Assembly (NCBI GenBank): GCA_018873245.2
Contig: JAEMBT020000005.1
Span: 12,322,001-12,386,000, forward strand
DNA: 64,000 nucleotides
Reading direction: 5' to 3'
DNA from: Archegozetes longisetosus
Taxonomy: Eukaryota; Arthropoda; Arachnida; Sarcoptiformes; Trhypochthoniidae
The position numbers were made by a program, and so were the translations under genes. Positions 38,888 to 51,900 of the stretch are shown in pieces. The notes under the pieces are model-generated. The model ran no database searches, was not told where the DNA came from, and was given only the letters and a program-made list of their open reading frames with translations. Positions within the stretch are counted from its first letter, which is position 1, and every line of letters starts with the position of its first letter.

Positions 38888-41872
38888 GACATTTCGATAA
38901 ATTCGAACAACACATAAGAAAATTGTGTGTTTGAAACGGATTATAAAAATTCACATCGATCTTGAAGTACAATAAACTCCGGTTACAATTCAGTAGATGT
39001 GTATTATCCTTAAGTAAAGCAAAAATGTATTATTAATTATGAAATTATTGTGCGAAATTAAAACTCTGTAAACAAGAATTAAAGAATTTTTTCTGCCCAG
39101 AGTGCCACTATAAAATTTAATTCAACAGAATTAGCAAAAATCAAGATCTTTTACTAGTTCAAAAGTGAGTTCTTTAATAAATAGAAAGTTCATTCTATCT
39201 ACAATTTAATTTAGAAAGCTCCTTCAAATCTAATTCCACGATATTCTATAAATTTTGTTGCTAAGAGAGCTAAAAGGCTGCGTAGAGTATTAACTTTTAC
39301 GACATTAATTTCGTTATACTATAAGAAATAAAGTTCTCAAAGGATATCTCGCAATAGAGTATGTTGCAAAAGTTGCTATCAACCGATTGTATTAAGTTTT
39401 ATAAAGTAAGTCAACTCTGATTTTCTGATAAAAACGTATTAAAAAACCTGTTAATAAGAAATTATTTTTCAAAGTTACTATTAGAATTTTGTTAACTAAC
39501 TTTCAATCAATCGATAATAATCGATTGAAAATGAAGGCTACATAACGTGCTACCTAAACTTGAACTTCATTTTATTGAAACGAGTTGCATGAAAAAATTC
39601 AACAGCAAAGCTGTTTTCCATGATATATTTCGGATAAATTGATTCTTGAAATTACAGATTTCAATCTAATTTCTCTTAATTTGCCATCAAAGATATCTTC
39701 GAATCCTAACGCAAACCTTTCTATTCAGGTAACTTCTGTAGAGATTGAAAAATCCCAGCTTTTACTATTTTTACATTTCATGACTGATCTGTTTATGCCA
39801 ATGGAATCGATAGACAGTATCTTCGTTTAAAAAACTAACTAAATATAGCTTTCAATCCATATATTAATAAGAAAAAATTAGTATAAAATTGTTTCCCAAT
39901 CGCATGGAATTCCCGCCCTTTGTTTACGTCTCATGTTATCATCTATCATGTAAATAAGATTTTTATCATCTTACACTTTAAAATTCACATAAGAAAAAGT
40001 TGTAATAATTGTTCTCTATCATCGAATCTTAGATTTAATTAATCCTCGTAACAATTAAAAGCTGAAGAGTTGCAATTTAGACTATTTTAAAACTCATAAA
40101 ACTTTCACTCTTAATGAATAAATTATATTTTAATTGTTTAATGTCACTATTTATTGGATTTGACCATAGTTTTTATCTTAAGAAAAAGGGCAGTATTTAA
40201 GTGGGGAATTACGGAATGCAATCTTCTCTGAATAGTGGAAAACCGGTTCTCAAAATGATAATTGTTTAGTGAAATTCTCAAATCAAATAAAGTAAAAGTT
40301 GTAAAAGACATGAGAACATGTGTATTAATAACAGTTAGAGTTGATAAGTTTTAGAACAATTAGTTTATAAGTTATTAATCACTTTGATTTAAAAGTAGAT
40401 AAAATGGTTTAATAGACTTAAACTTATCGATGTAAATATTACTTATGCTATAAAATATATACTTTTTGAAAAGTAAATGCAATAAATAATTACACTATAT
40501 GTGAACGTATACTGTTGGTCCCGGCCCACTTCCTCGCACGTGCTAAGTGACGCTTCTTTGGGATATACGCCTAATCAATAATCACAATGAAAACTAAGTA
40601 CTAAAACTTAGTCATAAACCAAATGAAAATATAGTTACACCACTAATCAAACTGAAATCAAATCCAAAAATTACAAATGTAAAATAAGTTCAACTCTTAT
40701 CACGTATGTCTTAGTCTTTAGATCTCGTTATTGCAATTATTTGTATTGCGATTAAGGTTTAGGCTGTATGTCAGTTGGGTTTACTATTATTCGTGTACTT
40801 GCATTGCATTCGAATCACCCAATGCTTAATAATGTTTTATCTTTAATACTACGCAATGGTATCAGAATTGCATCACTTTTCACAACAATATCATTACAAT
40901 TATTATTATTTAATAATTATTAAATGAATCAGTCGTTTAAAACGTTAATTACTAAATAATAATTGTATGAATCGTAAGTAAAATATTTATCTTTCAATTA
41001 ATTAATTATTGCTTTCATTTTGAGACAATCCGAATAATCATTTTTCTTATTCACTTTTCGTAATTTCAATCGTTTTTTCATGTTTTTCTCCATCAGTTGA
41101 TCACGTGTTCAATCGTCTCATTATTGAAAATAATTATCCATTTTTCAAATATTTTTCTCATTTATTTTACGCTAAAATCGTTCACAATTTTATCTATTTT
41201 TCGTGTTATTTACGATTCATTTATCAATTTGTTTTTCACTTATTTTCTGAGTCAATTAGTTCATTAATAGTTGAAAAGTTAGCTATTTATTATTCATTTG
41301 ACTCTTATTTTCATTTATTACTTAAGTCCATATTTGATTATCATTTACTTAAAGTTTGTTTTCTTTGATTTTTTCGCAGATTTTTCAAGATATCACTTAT
41401 TTTTCAAATATTTGTTGACCAGCAATTGATTCGAGATTTGAATAGAAGTGAAAATCTTTTCCATTTTTAGTGTTTTTCTTTTCAAATTATCTCAAATTTA
41501 TTTCAGTTTTTAATATTTTTTGGTCTTTCAATAAGAAGTTGTATTAAAGTGTTAGACTAACAATTCGCTCAATTTTATGGAAATTATTACGAGATCTCAC
41601 ACTGAAGACAACGTTTAAATTAAGGACTACTTAAAAGTGAATCTGAGCTCAATTTATTTCTCATCAGAATTGAATCTGAACTGAACTCAAAGTTAAAACG
41701 TTTGAATATTTTGGGAATGAAAGCCAGTGAATAAATAGTAAATTAATAAAAGAAATGTTTAGAGACCCTTAACGAAAATAAACTCTAATTCGGAAGGAGT
41801 ATAGTAAACTTAAGACAAGTTTAAGCAATTTCTGAGGACTTATAAAGACTCTTCAGTTAAATAATCATAACA
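38888..41872. other. intergenic, upstream of the Rel gene
   Basis: Mostly A+T-rich and T-tract-rich, with no supported gene. An isolated G+C-rich island at 40513-40572 is listed separately. The last few hundred bases before 41873 are presumably promoter and 5' UTR of the Rel gene, but no clear TATA or initiator stands out. Confidence 0.5.
40513..40572. other. isolated G+C-rich island with GCACGTGC palindrome
   Basis: About 60 bases (TTGGTCCCGGCCCACTTCC, then CTCGCACGTGCTAAGTGACG) stand out sharply from A+T-rich flanks. It includes the E-box-like CACGTG core. It lies 1.3 kb upstream of the Rel coding start. It could be a regulatory element or part of a non-coding RNA or transposon. No tRNA-like fold was recognised. 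Confidence 0.4.
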
Positions 41873-44800
41873 ATGGATCAATACATGACCACAAACGCTT
41901 CATCGACAACTCAGCCATTCGTTCGAATTGTGGAGCAGCCGGCAAAGTGTGCCCTAAGATTTCGATACGAGTGCGAAGGAAGAAGTGCTGGTTCTATACC
42001 TGGATCTAGTTCTACAGCAGATAATAAGACTTACCCAACGATACAGGTGTGCAATTATAGGGGACAAGCAGTGGTTGTGGTCTCGTGTGTGACCAAAGAC
42101 CAGCCATATCGACCACATCCGCACAATTTGGTAGGAAAAGAAGGCTGTAAGAAAGGAGTTTGCACCATGGTTATCAATAATAATGATATGATGTGCTCTT
42201 TCACCTCTCTTGGTATCCAATGTGTCAAACGTAAGGACATTGAGGACAGTCTGAAGAATAGAGAGTCGATTAAAGTCGATCCGTTCAGAAGTAAGCTTTG
42301 GTTTTACTCTTTCAAATTCTTATGATATGAGTTTTATCTGATGTTTTTTATGTGTTCATATTGAGAATAGCCTTAAGAGCTGAGAATTAATTAATGTCGA
42401 TCCTGAAGTAAACATTGATTTTGTAGTTCTTATGATGTTTTTAGCTTATTTTGTGATAATAATCGAGTTTATAGTTTGATTTGCATTTTTTATCTGAATT
42501 CATAATACAAATAGTGTTATGATTTTTGGCTTGGGGGTCTCAAATTCTTACACTTGCTGAAGCAGACGCTAATTAAAATTCAAATATATGTTAATTTATT
42601 ATCGAAATTCTCATCAATGTTTAACAATAAGCATTCAATCGATGCTTCAGACAAACATAGTTTTGAAGTTTTGTAAGATTGTGTTCAGTACAGTTTCAAG
42701 TTTAAGTTTTAAAAATGTCTAGGAGGCTATAGCCTCCTTGTTCCCCGCTGGCTACAACTCTTACAAGTTTTTTATGTGTAAAGATAGTTATGGTAACCTT
42801 AAGAAGTGGGAGTCGGCTCAAAAACAACTCTTCAGATGTAATTATTCAATTTATTTTGAGGCTATTTTTAAGTTTTTTTTTGAATATTATGCGACTAACT
42901 TTTTTAATTCATTTATATCTTGTTTTGGTTATTGTGATTATTTTTTGGCTTTACTGTTTAAGTTAGACTTATTGCAAATAACTTGAGATTTGAATTTAGT
43001 TTTGTTTAGGTTTTATATTCTGTCAAACTCTAGTCATTTTTAGCTTAATAAAAGGCTTTTTCGGATGTACCTAAACATAACTTGCGAAGTGTTGGCTAGT
43101 ATGATCTCAAATAACATGTCTTATCTTGTCAGTAGATCCTCATATGTGTAATGTTTTTCACTTGATTTTTTCAAGTTTTCTTCTGGTTAATTATTTGCGT
43201 TATTAACTAACTACTACTTGAATATAGTTTTTGCAAAATTTCGTGTTTAAAATGTGAAATGAAGTTATACTTGACCTTATCTTTCGTACTAGACTTTAGC
43301 CAATATCCAATTTATCATCTATTCATTTGATTAAAGGCTTTCACTGAAGGTACCGTTCAGTTCTCACTCATATCAAATTTAATAAACCTCAAATTCACAC
43401 TTTTAAAAACTTCATTATCTATAACAATTGACAATTGTTTCACTTTACTTTCAGCTGGTTTTAGCCATAAATCGCAATCATCGAGTATTGATCTGAATGT
43501 GGTTCGACTTTGTTTTCAAGTTTTCATCGAAGGACCAGAAAAAGATAAATTTACGATTCAGTTGCCACCAATTGTTTCGGAACCCATTTATGACAAAAGT
43601 AAAGAAAACTTCTGCCAAATATAACTTGATAACAATATATTAACTGCCAATCAAAAACTTAATTCTCAAACAGAAGCCATGACTGAACTGATAATAACGA
43701 AACTGTCCCATTGTTCGGCTCCATGTAGTGGAGGCAAAGAAGTGATCCTATTGTGCGATCGTGTCACTAAAGACGACATTCAGGTCCGGTTTTTTCAGGA
43801 ACTGAGCGGGCAATTGGTTTGGGACGCGTTCGCAGACCTGCAGCCGAGTGACGTCCACAAACAAGTGGCCATTTGTTTCCGAACTCCACGTTATTTTAAC
43901 GAAAATATCTCACAACCAGTTTCAGTGCAGCTACAGCTCAGACGACCATCAGATGGATGTCTTTCAGAGCCCAGAGGTTTCCAATTGTTACCGAAAGAAG
44001 TAGATCCAGATGGGTTAGCCAGAAAGAGGCAAAAGATCGAAGAGGGATGTCTCGAGCGGTTTCTCAGAGAGAATAGTATCATAACTGGCGTAAGTGGTAG
44101 TTCAGGTATCGGCAGTTCAGCTATTGTTACGCCGCTGTCGCCTAAACGTGATGTGATTCATGTGCCCCGTATGGCAACTAATATTAAAGTAGGATTTTGT
44201 TTTATTTTTTGTTTTGTTTTGTTTTATTACTTTTTATTAGTCTTTTATTCACTTGTTTAATGATTCATTCTTTTTGTTATCTTTGGGTTTTTCAAAATCA
44301 TATTTGCTTTGGTTTTACTTTTATTTTGATTAACCATTGATTATAATTGCCTTTATCTGAATGGCTTTATTTTCACCTATTTTCAAAACTATCTTGTTTC
44401 CAAATTTTATTTGATTGTCTATTTTATTAATAAATTACTTCAGAAGTGACTTCTACTTCGAAAAACTATAACAATAGCTCTGCTTCTGATCCTGTTTTCA
44501 TCAAATTAAAGAATAATATTTGGTTTAACTAGTCTTAAACGCCTTTAACTGTTGTAAATCACACTTGAATTTGAATTATTTGAACACTAATTGAGGTTAA
44601 TGCGCGCTTCACTCTACTTATAAAGTAGACTTGTATTGTTGGTTAACATGATCTGCAATAGTCAAAGGCAAAAAAGACTAGTAAAGCCTGAAAATGAGCG
44701 CCTGCTCAAACTTTTGACTCATAGAAAGCTTAATCTAATTAATAAAGAACTTATTCCAACTCTTACTCAATAACATAATTAGCAAATAAAGAGTAGAATC

Positions 44801-45579
44801 TGTTAAGTGTTCGGTGTGGAAACTAATATAAATTTGTTTTAATTGATAAATAGCTGGAACCGATGAGTACAACAGTGGATACTCAACAGCTACAACAGTT
44901 AACGGCAGCTGCGTGTCCACCAACATCAACTACCACGTGGACAACACAATTCATACCATTATCACAAACACAAACTCAACAATCATTCCAACAAATACGA
45001 CCTCAAATGGATGTCTTATTATCTCAAGACTACCGACAACCTTCTCAGATATCATCACAACTGTCGAGTCCAAAGTCGACTCAACCAGAGTTGATTCTCC
45101 CGAACGTTCAAAGCGATGATTCAATTCTTAAAGTTGCATCAAAATCATTGACAACTCTGACATCAGTTAACGCTTTATTACAGCCAACTGTTGGAACAAT
45201 CGATAATTTAGTTTTCAACAATACAAATAATACTAACGTCAACGCTAGTAATCAGACAAATAATAATAATATTACCGATGAAGTGATGGAGAAGTTTGAT
45301 TCTTTGGGTCTAGATATCGATACTTCGGAACTGTTGAGTGATATTAACTTTAATTCAATGTCTATCATGTCAGTAATGATGGATTCGGGGCAGAATTTGA
45401 ATCTATCGCTTAACTCGCGCGATAACATGGTTTCAAGTACTTTACAGACTCCACAACCTCTCGATCCTAACGACGAATCGACTCGTAACCTAATGACAAA
45501 TCCTCAACAAATGCAAAGATTACAGTCAAAGCTCATGCTTTTGGAAACCAATAATAATAACAACACGAACAACAATTAA
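41873..45579 (+). CDS. dl: Dorsal/Rel-type NF-kappaB transcription factor
   Basis: Four exons: 41873-42290, 43455-43598, 43674-44188 and 44854-45579, phases 1, 1, 0, giving 600 residues. Residues 29-44 carry the Rel DNA-binding loop RFRYECEGRSAGSIPG. VSCVTKD, PHPHNLVGKEGCKKGVC, GIQCVKRKDIE and VDPF follow in the order seen in Dorsal proteins. The second half of the Rel homology region includes KLSHCSAPCSGG, DIQVRFF, HKQVAI-type and FRTPRY motifs. RKRQK at residues 304-308 is the nuclear localisation signal. The C-terminal half is Gln/Asn/Ser/Thr-rich with no ankyrin repeats, so this is the Dorsal/Dif class, not Relish. The family acts downstream of Toll, is held by Cactus in the cytoplasm and binds kappaB sites in the nucleus. 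Convergent with DRAP1. Confidence 0.95.
42721..42738. repeat. perfect 18-base palindrome in Rel intron 1
   Basis: AGGAGGCTATAGCCTCCT is a perfect palindrome in the 1.16-kb first intron. A related string (GGAAGCTATAGCCCTCG) occurs at about 62818, inside an intron of the Ig/FN3 gene. Confidence 0.8.
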
Positions 45580-47471
45580 CGTATAGATTGATTCAAATTG
45601 AGAGACAACTACTTAAATCATGACTTAATCGAGCAATTTTCTAAAAATGGTTGATTTTTAAGCGAAGCATAAGTATTTTCCGATGAATTACTAGAAGCAT
45701 AATTTGTTTTTAGGCAAAAAATACTCAATCTAGTTGTTATTCATATTTTTCTCAATACCTAATATTAAGTATTATTTCATTTCAAATTAGTGTTCATATA
45801 CTTAATTGTTTTTTTTGCTCATTCAATTTGATCGAGTATTTGTGTTATTTTTTTTTAAAGTTTTTTATTTTAAAACAATTGTTTTAAAGCTTCAAACGAA
45901 TGAAATGTTTCCCATTCTTTCAGATGGTTTTTCGGGGTTTAAGTGTTTTTTTGATATATTAGTATCAAATTTTAACTTTGATTATCAATTGATTTTGAAG
46001 TCTATTTAATCTAACAATAAGTTTAGTTTTTTATAAGCACATTTTGAGCAGACATTCCATTATATTTCATATAATCATTTCAATTAACTAATCAGTAAAA
46101 AGCATTTAATTTCATTTTTTTCTCCCTCTCTTTGTATTTGTTATTTACAGTATTTTTTGTTATAAGTAAAAAAGTTATATTTTATTTACGAACTCAATCA
46201 AATAAATGTAATTACGAATTTTCATAAACTGTGTATTTCTTGATATTTAAATGTGATTTAGTTATTTATTTATAAGTAGTTAAAAGTTGGAAAGTTTCAC
46301 ATTTCTGTTTACAGATTAAACTGTAGGACAATTATTTTTTAAACATGTTTTTTTCACTTTCTACGTCAAATTCAGTGGAAATTGCAGTCAAAAAAGGTCA
46401 ATCATTTAATAGGTCAGCAATGTCTTAATTGATTTTTTTTATCAAAGATCACTAGCATTTATGTCTTTGACGTCTTCAGATTATTTGATTGCAACAGTTC
46501 AATCAAAGGCAATACAAAATAGGAGTTATCAAAAATTGTTTAACGAGAAAACATTAATTTTTTCCTTGAATCAAATTGAACAAACTTTCAACTATTTGTT
46601 TAGTATGTATTTAACTTTTGAGAACAAGTTCTCATTGAAACTTTTTTGGAAACATTTAAGGAAAAAATTAGTTTTTCTCAACAGTTTTTACTTAACTAGC
46701 ATTAGACTAAGTTTGAATGAAAAAAATTGACCATAAGTTTTATAAATTTCAATCACTTTTATTACTGAATCTTAAATTCAAAAATATATATGTAATCAAA
46801 AACACATTGAATGAATTAGAAGAACTTTATGTCTAAACATTACTCAGAAAAATATAATTTATTTTGAAAATAATAGTTTATAACTTATAAGCATTTGTTT
46901 AGTGATAAATTATAATATGATTGAAAAAATCTGTTAATAAATGAAAAGATAAACAATTTGTATTTAATACGAGCTTAAGTCTAATGTGGATTTTGTTGCA
47001 TCTAATTCTGTAAATTAGTCGAAACAAAAAAATATATATATTTATAATGAACTGATGATTTAGAGAATGAACTAATTTATGGACCAAAACAAAAAAATAA
47101 GACCAATTTCAAAATATGATTGTACTTATACTTAAGAAGTCAGTTCTTGTTTGCTATTAATTAGATGTTTGACAGAACTACTTGTGAACTACTACTTAAC
47201 TATTGAGTTAAGTGAAAATGTATTACAATTTCAAAAAACATTTTCTACTTTCTCGATATCCATATAAAACAGTGTTTCCAATGATCTTAAGATTCATTAC
47301 GAGTTTCGTACATTTTAACGATAAGTCTTAACAAAAGCTGAGAAAATTTAGTATAATTTATCTGAACGTCAAATCATTGAACAATCAGATAATTAGTGTC
47401 TCTTTAAATGATTCGTACTGTAAAAAACTTACTATTAATTAGTTTTAGATTTAACTATCAGTTAAAATATC
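45580..47471. other. 3' region between convergent Rel and DRAP1 genes
   Basis: A+T- and T-rich, holding the presumed 3' UTRs of both genes. An AATAAA-like string lies near 46200 on the plus strand. No further gene is supported. Frames at 45806-46730 are chance. Confidence 0.55.
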
Positions 47472-48989
47472 TTAATTATCATAATCGTCGTCTTCGTCTA
47501 TTTGGGGTATTTTTGGAACAACTAATTGCGAACTTGATGTCGATTCAGGTGGAGTTAAGACACTCGAGTGATTGGACACCGAATTTAACATCGGATTAAT
47601 AGAATTATTATTATTATTATTATTATTAATTTTAATATTGTTATCAGTTATTGGTTCAGTACTAGTATTACTAACAACTTGGGGCGAATATTCTTCATCT
47701 GCTTCTTCCTCGTCAACTTCGCTCTCATCTTCTTCTTCTTCTTCCTCTTCTTCCTCCTCGTGATCTTCTCTAACGGATGATAATGAATTTTGTGACTCTA
47801 TTGGTCTCTTTCGCGGTCGACCTCGAGATCTGACAGTTGTTGCAGTGGCAGTCGCGGTTGCCGATGAAGTTGTCGTCGATGTCTTGTTCTGTGATATCCT
47901 TCGTTGTAGTCTCGGGCCCGACATTTGTGCAGCTGGAGTCATACTTCCATCACCTTCTTCTTCATCTCCGGTCGTATTGACGTCAGGTATGGTTTGAGCT
48001 AAATCACGAAGAAAGTGGAACTGATCGTCGCTAAGAATCGATACTTTTCTGTCAAATAAATGATTTAATTTCAAGTTTAATATACCTTATGCTTAAAAAC
48101 ATAACTTATTAGTTGATTATGATTTCAATTGATAATTAAATTTCTTATGAGTAGAATTTGAGTCATTTTAAGTGTTGATAATTTTGAAATATCCATTTGA
48201 GATTAAAATTTTAGTCAATAGTGGTCTGATTTCTATAAAATCTGTTTTAACTGTTGAAACGGTGACTAAATAAGTAGCTGATAATTTCTATTAAAATAAG
48301 TCTTTAAAAATGATTGACTTTTAAGCACTATTAGACTAAAGTGTTTAAAAGTGCTATAATTAGCGACTTATTCATATTTGAAAAGTTATCTTAACCCCAG
48401 AAACTAAGTTAAACCACAGTTAACCTCAAAGCCTATTAAAATACTAAAAGTTTATTAGATAAAGAAATTGAAAAATAATTTTCATAATCAAAATATTATG
48501 CATAACAAATAATTAAACAAACATGTGATTCGGTGTCAAAGTTCTTGCGTTGCGACTTCGGGTGACATCAGATGACGAGCGAAGTAATGACGCGACAAAT
48601 ATCTCGAGAGCTTTAGCTACAAGTTAATTAGAAAAGAAGAAGAAAACAATAAATAATTGAATAGAAAAACACATCATAATAGAGAAAGAGAGAAAAATAG
48701 AAAATAAACAAAATAAAAAAATGTTATTATCTCTAACTGTAAACGAATTGAAAAGAAATGGAAAAACTAGATATCAATGAATATATAAGTAAAAAATAAG
48801 CATAAATTAAGAATAAACTAAAACAGTGAGTAAAAAAGAGGATCTAGAGATAAAAACAGTGAAATATGATTTACATATAATGATTGGGACGACTTGTGCC
48901 ACTTTTCCAACTTCTTCGTCCGACTGCATGATTTTCTTAATCCTGGCTGGAGGAAAACGACTGTTGTATTTCTTCTTCTTTGACGGCAT
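47472..48989 (-). CDS. DRAP1: Dr1-associated corepressor, NC2-alpha
   Basis: Three exons: 48989-48875, 48616-48523 and 48048-47472, phases 1 and 2, giving 261 residues. The protein opens [20 protein letters not shown], the hallmark NC2-alpha start. The histone-fold continues through [44 protein letters not shown] and FHFLRDL, spanning roughly residues 8-95. The family dimerises with Dr1 (NC2-beta) through this H2A-like fold and represses TFIID/TBP-dependent transcription in the nucleus. The C-terminal half is low-complexity: a PRLQRRISQ segment, an [10 protein letters not shown]-hook-like patch, a long Glu/Asp run, an Asn run, and the acidic end DEDDDYDN, which is reminiscent of the acidic end of vertebrate DRAP1. 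The joins were confirmed by family alignment recalled from memory. Confidence 0.92.
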
Positions 48990-51900
48990 TTAATCAAAAC
49001 TAGTCGAAAGCTCTAAAAACAATTAAGCGAAAAACGGAAAAATATCTGGAAACACGATTATTATTTCAATAGCCAATAGACAAATATCATCAGCAATTTG
49101 GTGTTCTCTTCTTCTACTATTATCCGTTTTGACCACTACTGATTCTTTTTATTAATCTATTATTTGTTAATTTAATATTTAATTTAATGTTAACACTACT
49201 ATTAGTACTTCTATTTGTTTGTTGTTGTCATTAGTGTTGATATTGTAGGCGATCATCGATTTCAATAGCTATTAGTTTTGACGGCAATTCAATTATCGAT
49301 TGTATGTGTAGTTGCGCTAAGTTTGAATTTTTCAAATTAAACCAAGTTTTATATTCCAAGTTTTTAGTTCCTTTGGTTCTGTTGTGTTTGGCCTTTCAAA
49401 CAATAATATAAGTGTAATTAAAAAACAATTAGATCTTTAGTTTAATTTTAGTTTTTAAACTCTAAAGACAATCTTTATTTTGATGCCAGTATAGGAAAGA
49501 ATATTCTGGACATGTACCAACTTTAGACTAATCACTGTATTATATTACTAGCCTTATTAACCTTTAGAGAGTATTTCAAATTTTTAAACATTTCAAATAT
49601 TTAAATACTCTTAAACAAAGTTGATCTAATCTTAATTCTTTAAAACCTACTCTTCAAAGCAGAGTTCAATTAGTATGAAATATGTTTTTATTTTACTGTC
49701 ATGTTATGAGTGCAATCAATTATCAAAATAATAACGTTTAAGACTTGGTCTTTTGATGCCTCGTATCATGTTAAGTGAGACATCAAAAGAAAGCTACTAG
49801 TTAATTATCGATAGTTTACATATCGAGGCGATTCAGGTATAATTTGATTAGATCTTGACCTCAACTTGATCTGTAATTAAAATTTTAAGAACTTTTAAAT
49901 AACGAAAACCATTGTGTCTTTACTTTTTATAATTGAGTTTGAACTTCAGCTACGACTTAATTTAGTAGAAAAAACATATTTGAATCTAAAGCTAAATTTG
50001 ACTAATCAAAGTCTAAAAATTACACTTTTATTAAGAAATTTATAGTAAAAAGTTCCTTAATCGATAGCAAATCAAAGGAAATACTGTGGACAAGCTAAAC
50101 ATATCATATCCTGTATTGAATAACCGATTGGGAAATTTAGCGAAGGTATAAAAGCCAGTGAGAAGACATCTATAAAATCATTTTGGAATCCAAGTTCAAA
50201 CGAGAGTCAAGCAAGACTTCATAAGCTAAATTCTAAAATCATGCTTAAACTTTTGGTTATGTTCGCAATGATTGCAATGGTTTTTGCTGCTCCTCAATGG
50301 TTGAGTCCTCAACAGCAACAACAAGCTTTGGCAGCCGCAGGTCTTAGTGGATATGGTGTTCCAGTTGTTCCTTATAGCGGATACCCAGTTTATAGCGGCA
50401 TTGTTCCTAGTGCAATATATGGTCCCTATTATGGCTGAGTTCGCTATAGTTTTCCAAGACATCTCATCCTTGCTCTGGGAATCCGTCCAGTAATAGCTCA
50501 ACACCTTCAAAGTTATTCGTGCTAAACGTTTAAATTTTGCAGTTTTTGACTGTGATTCTATTTTTTGACTATTTTAAGTTTTTTGAATCAATAAAAATTC
50601 ACTAAATAAATGATATGCTGTAAACTGTAATCAAATTTATTTGTATTTTTTGTAATTTGTTTTTCATTGACTCTGTTGAATTAAAGTTCATAAAATCCTT
50701 AGATAGTAGCGTTTGCTTAGATTTATCTAGTTGACTACCAAAAAGCTTAGGCTATTTAGAGATATTCACAAGTCATTGGCTAATTGAAAATTATTTTTAA
50801 TTATATTAAATTTTTATGTTTAAAGTTCTTTAATTGGTGAAAAACTTTAGCAAATCAGGACCAAAAGTTTAAGACATTAAATCCTGTCCTGGATGACTGC
50901 AAAATTGATACAAGAACTACTCTAAATTATTGTTATTCATTTTCTAGACAAACTATTTTACGCATTTCTTATCTATTCTCATCTTTTTATATGATAAAAA
51001 CAAAGATATCTATAAAACGAATTCTACATTTCTTTTAGATATTGAGGATATTTTTAACAGCTATTCTGAGGTAAGCTTTTAAGTCTCTTTTGTTATGCTA
51101 TTGAAATTGTGGGCTTAGGTAAGTTGGTATAACAAATGCAACTCAATCAAATTCATCAATAGTTAATCTACACTTTGTAAATCTATTTCATAACCAGTAT
51201 TTATACAGCATTTATGACACTGCTGGCATTCATTTTGTGAGCCTTTGTGAGCTATTTTGTAAAAACTATATTATTTGTTCAGTAAGTTTTATATCAGTTG
51301 GAGATTGGGATTCAAGTTAAGACTTCTCTTATTTAGTAAATTCAGACTTAAAATTCAAAAAATCGATTTTATTAGAAACTAAGTGAAAGTTACTCGTATC
51401 AAAAAATTGACAAAAATCTGGAAAAAAGGAATTTTTCAAAAATCTCTACATTCCATAATTTTCAGTAAACAAATTTCGACAAAAAAATATTAAAATATTC
51501 ATTAATAGTGCAAAAAAAGAGTGAAAAAGTTCTAATCAATTAAAAAAAGTTTTTTTCTATCTATATGTTCGCCTTCAGAATAAAAAGTTAACAAATCATT
51601 GAATATCACATATGTGTGTCAATCAAATTAAGTTAAAAAAAATTATTAAAAACCAACTGTTGGAGTGTTTCAAAATCATGATATCAAAGGAGTTCAACAA
51701 AAATTATGCTAATTGTGAGCTTTTCAAAACATAACTGAAAAATACATGCATTTTGTGGATCAACATTAAATAAAATAAATATTTAAATAAAAATATTTAT
51801 TCGCCTTACAATAGGAGTGATTGCACTCATATATCGATTAATCACTTGTATTTAATGCACTAAAATGAATTTTTTTATAAATAAAGCAACGATTTTCGAC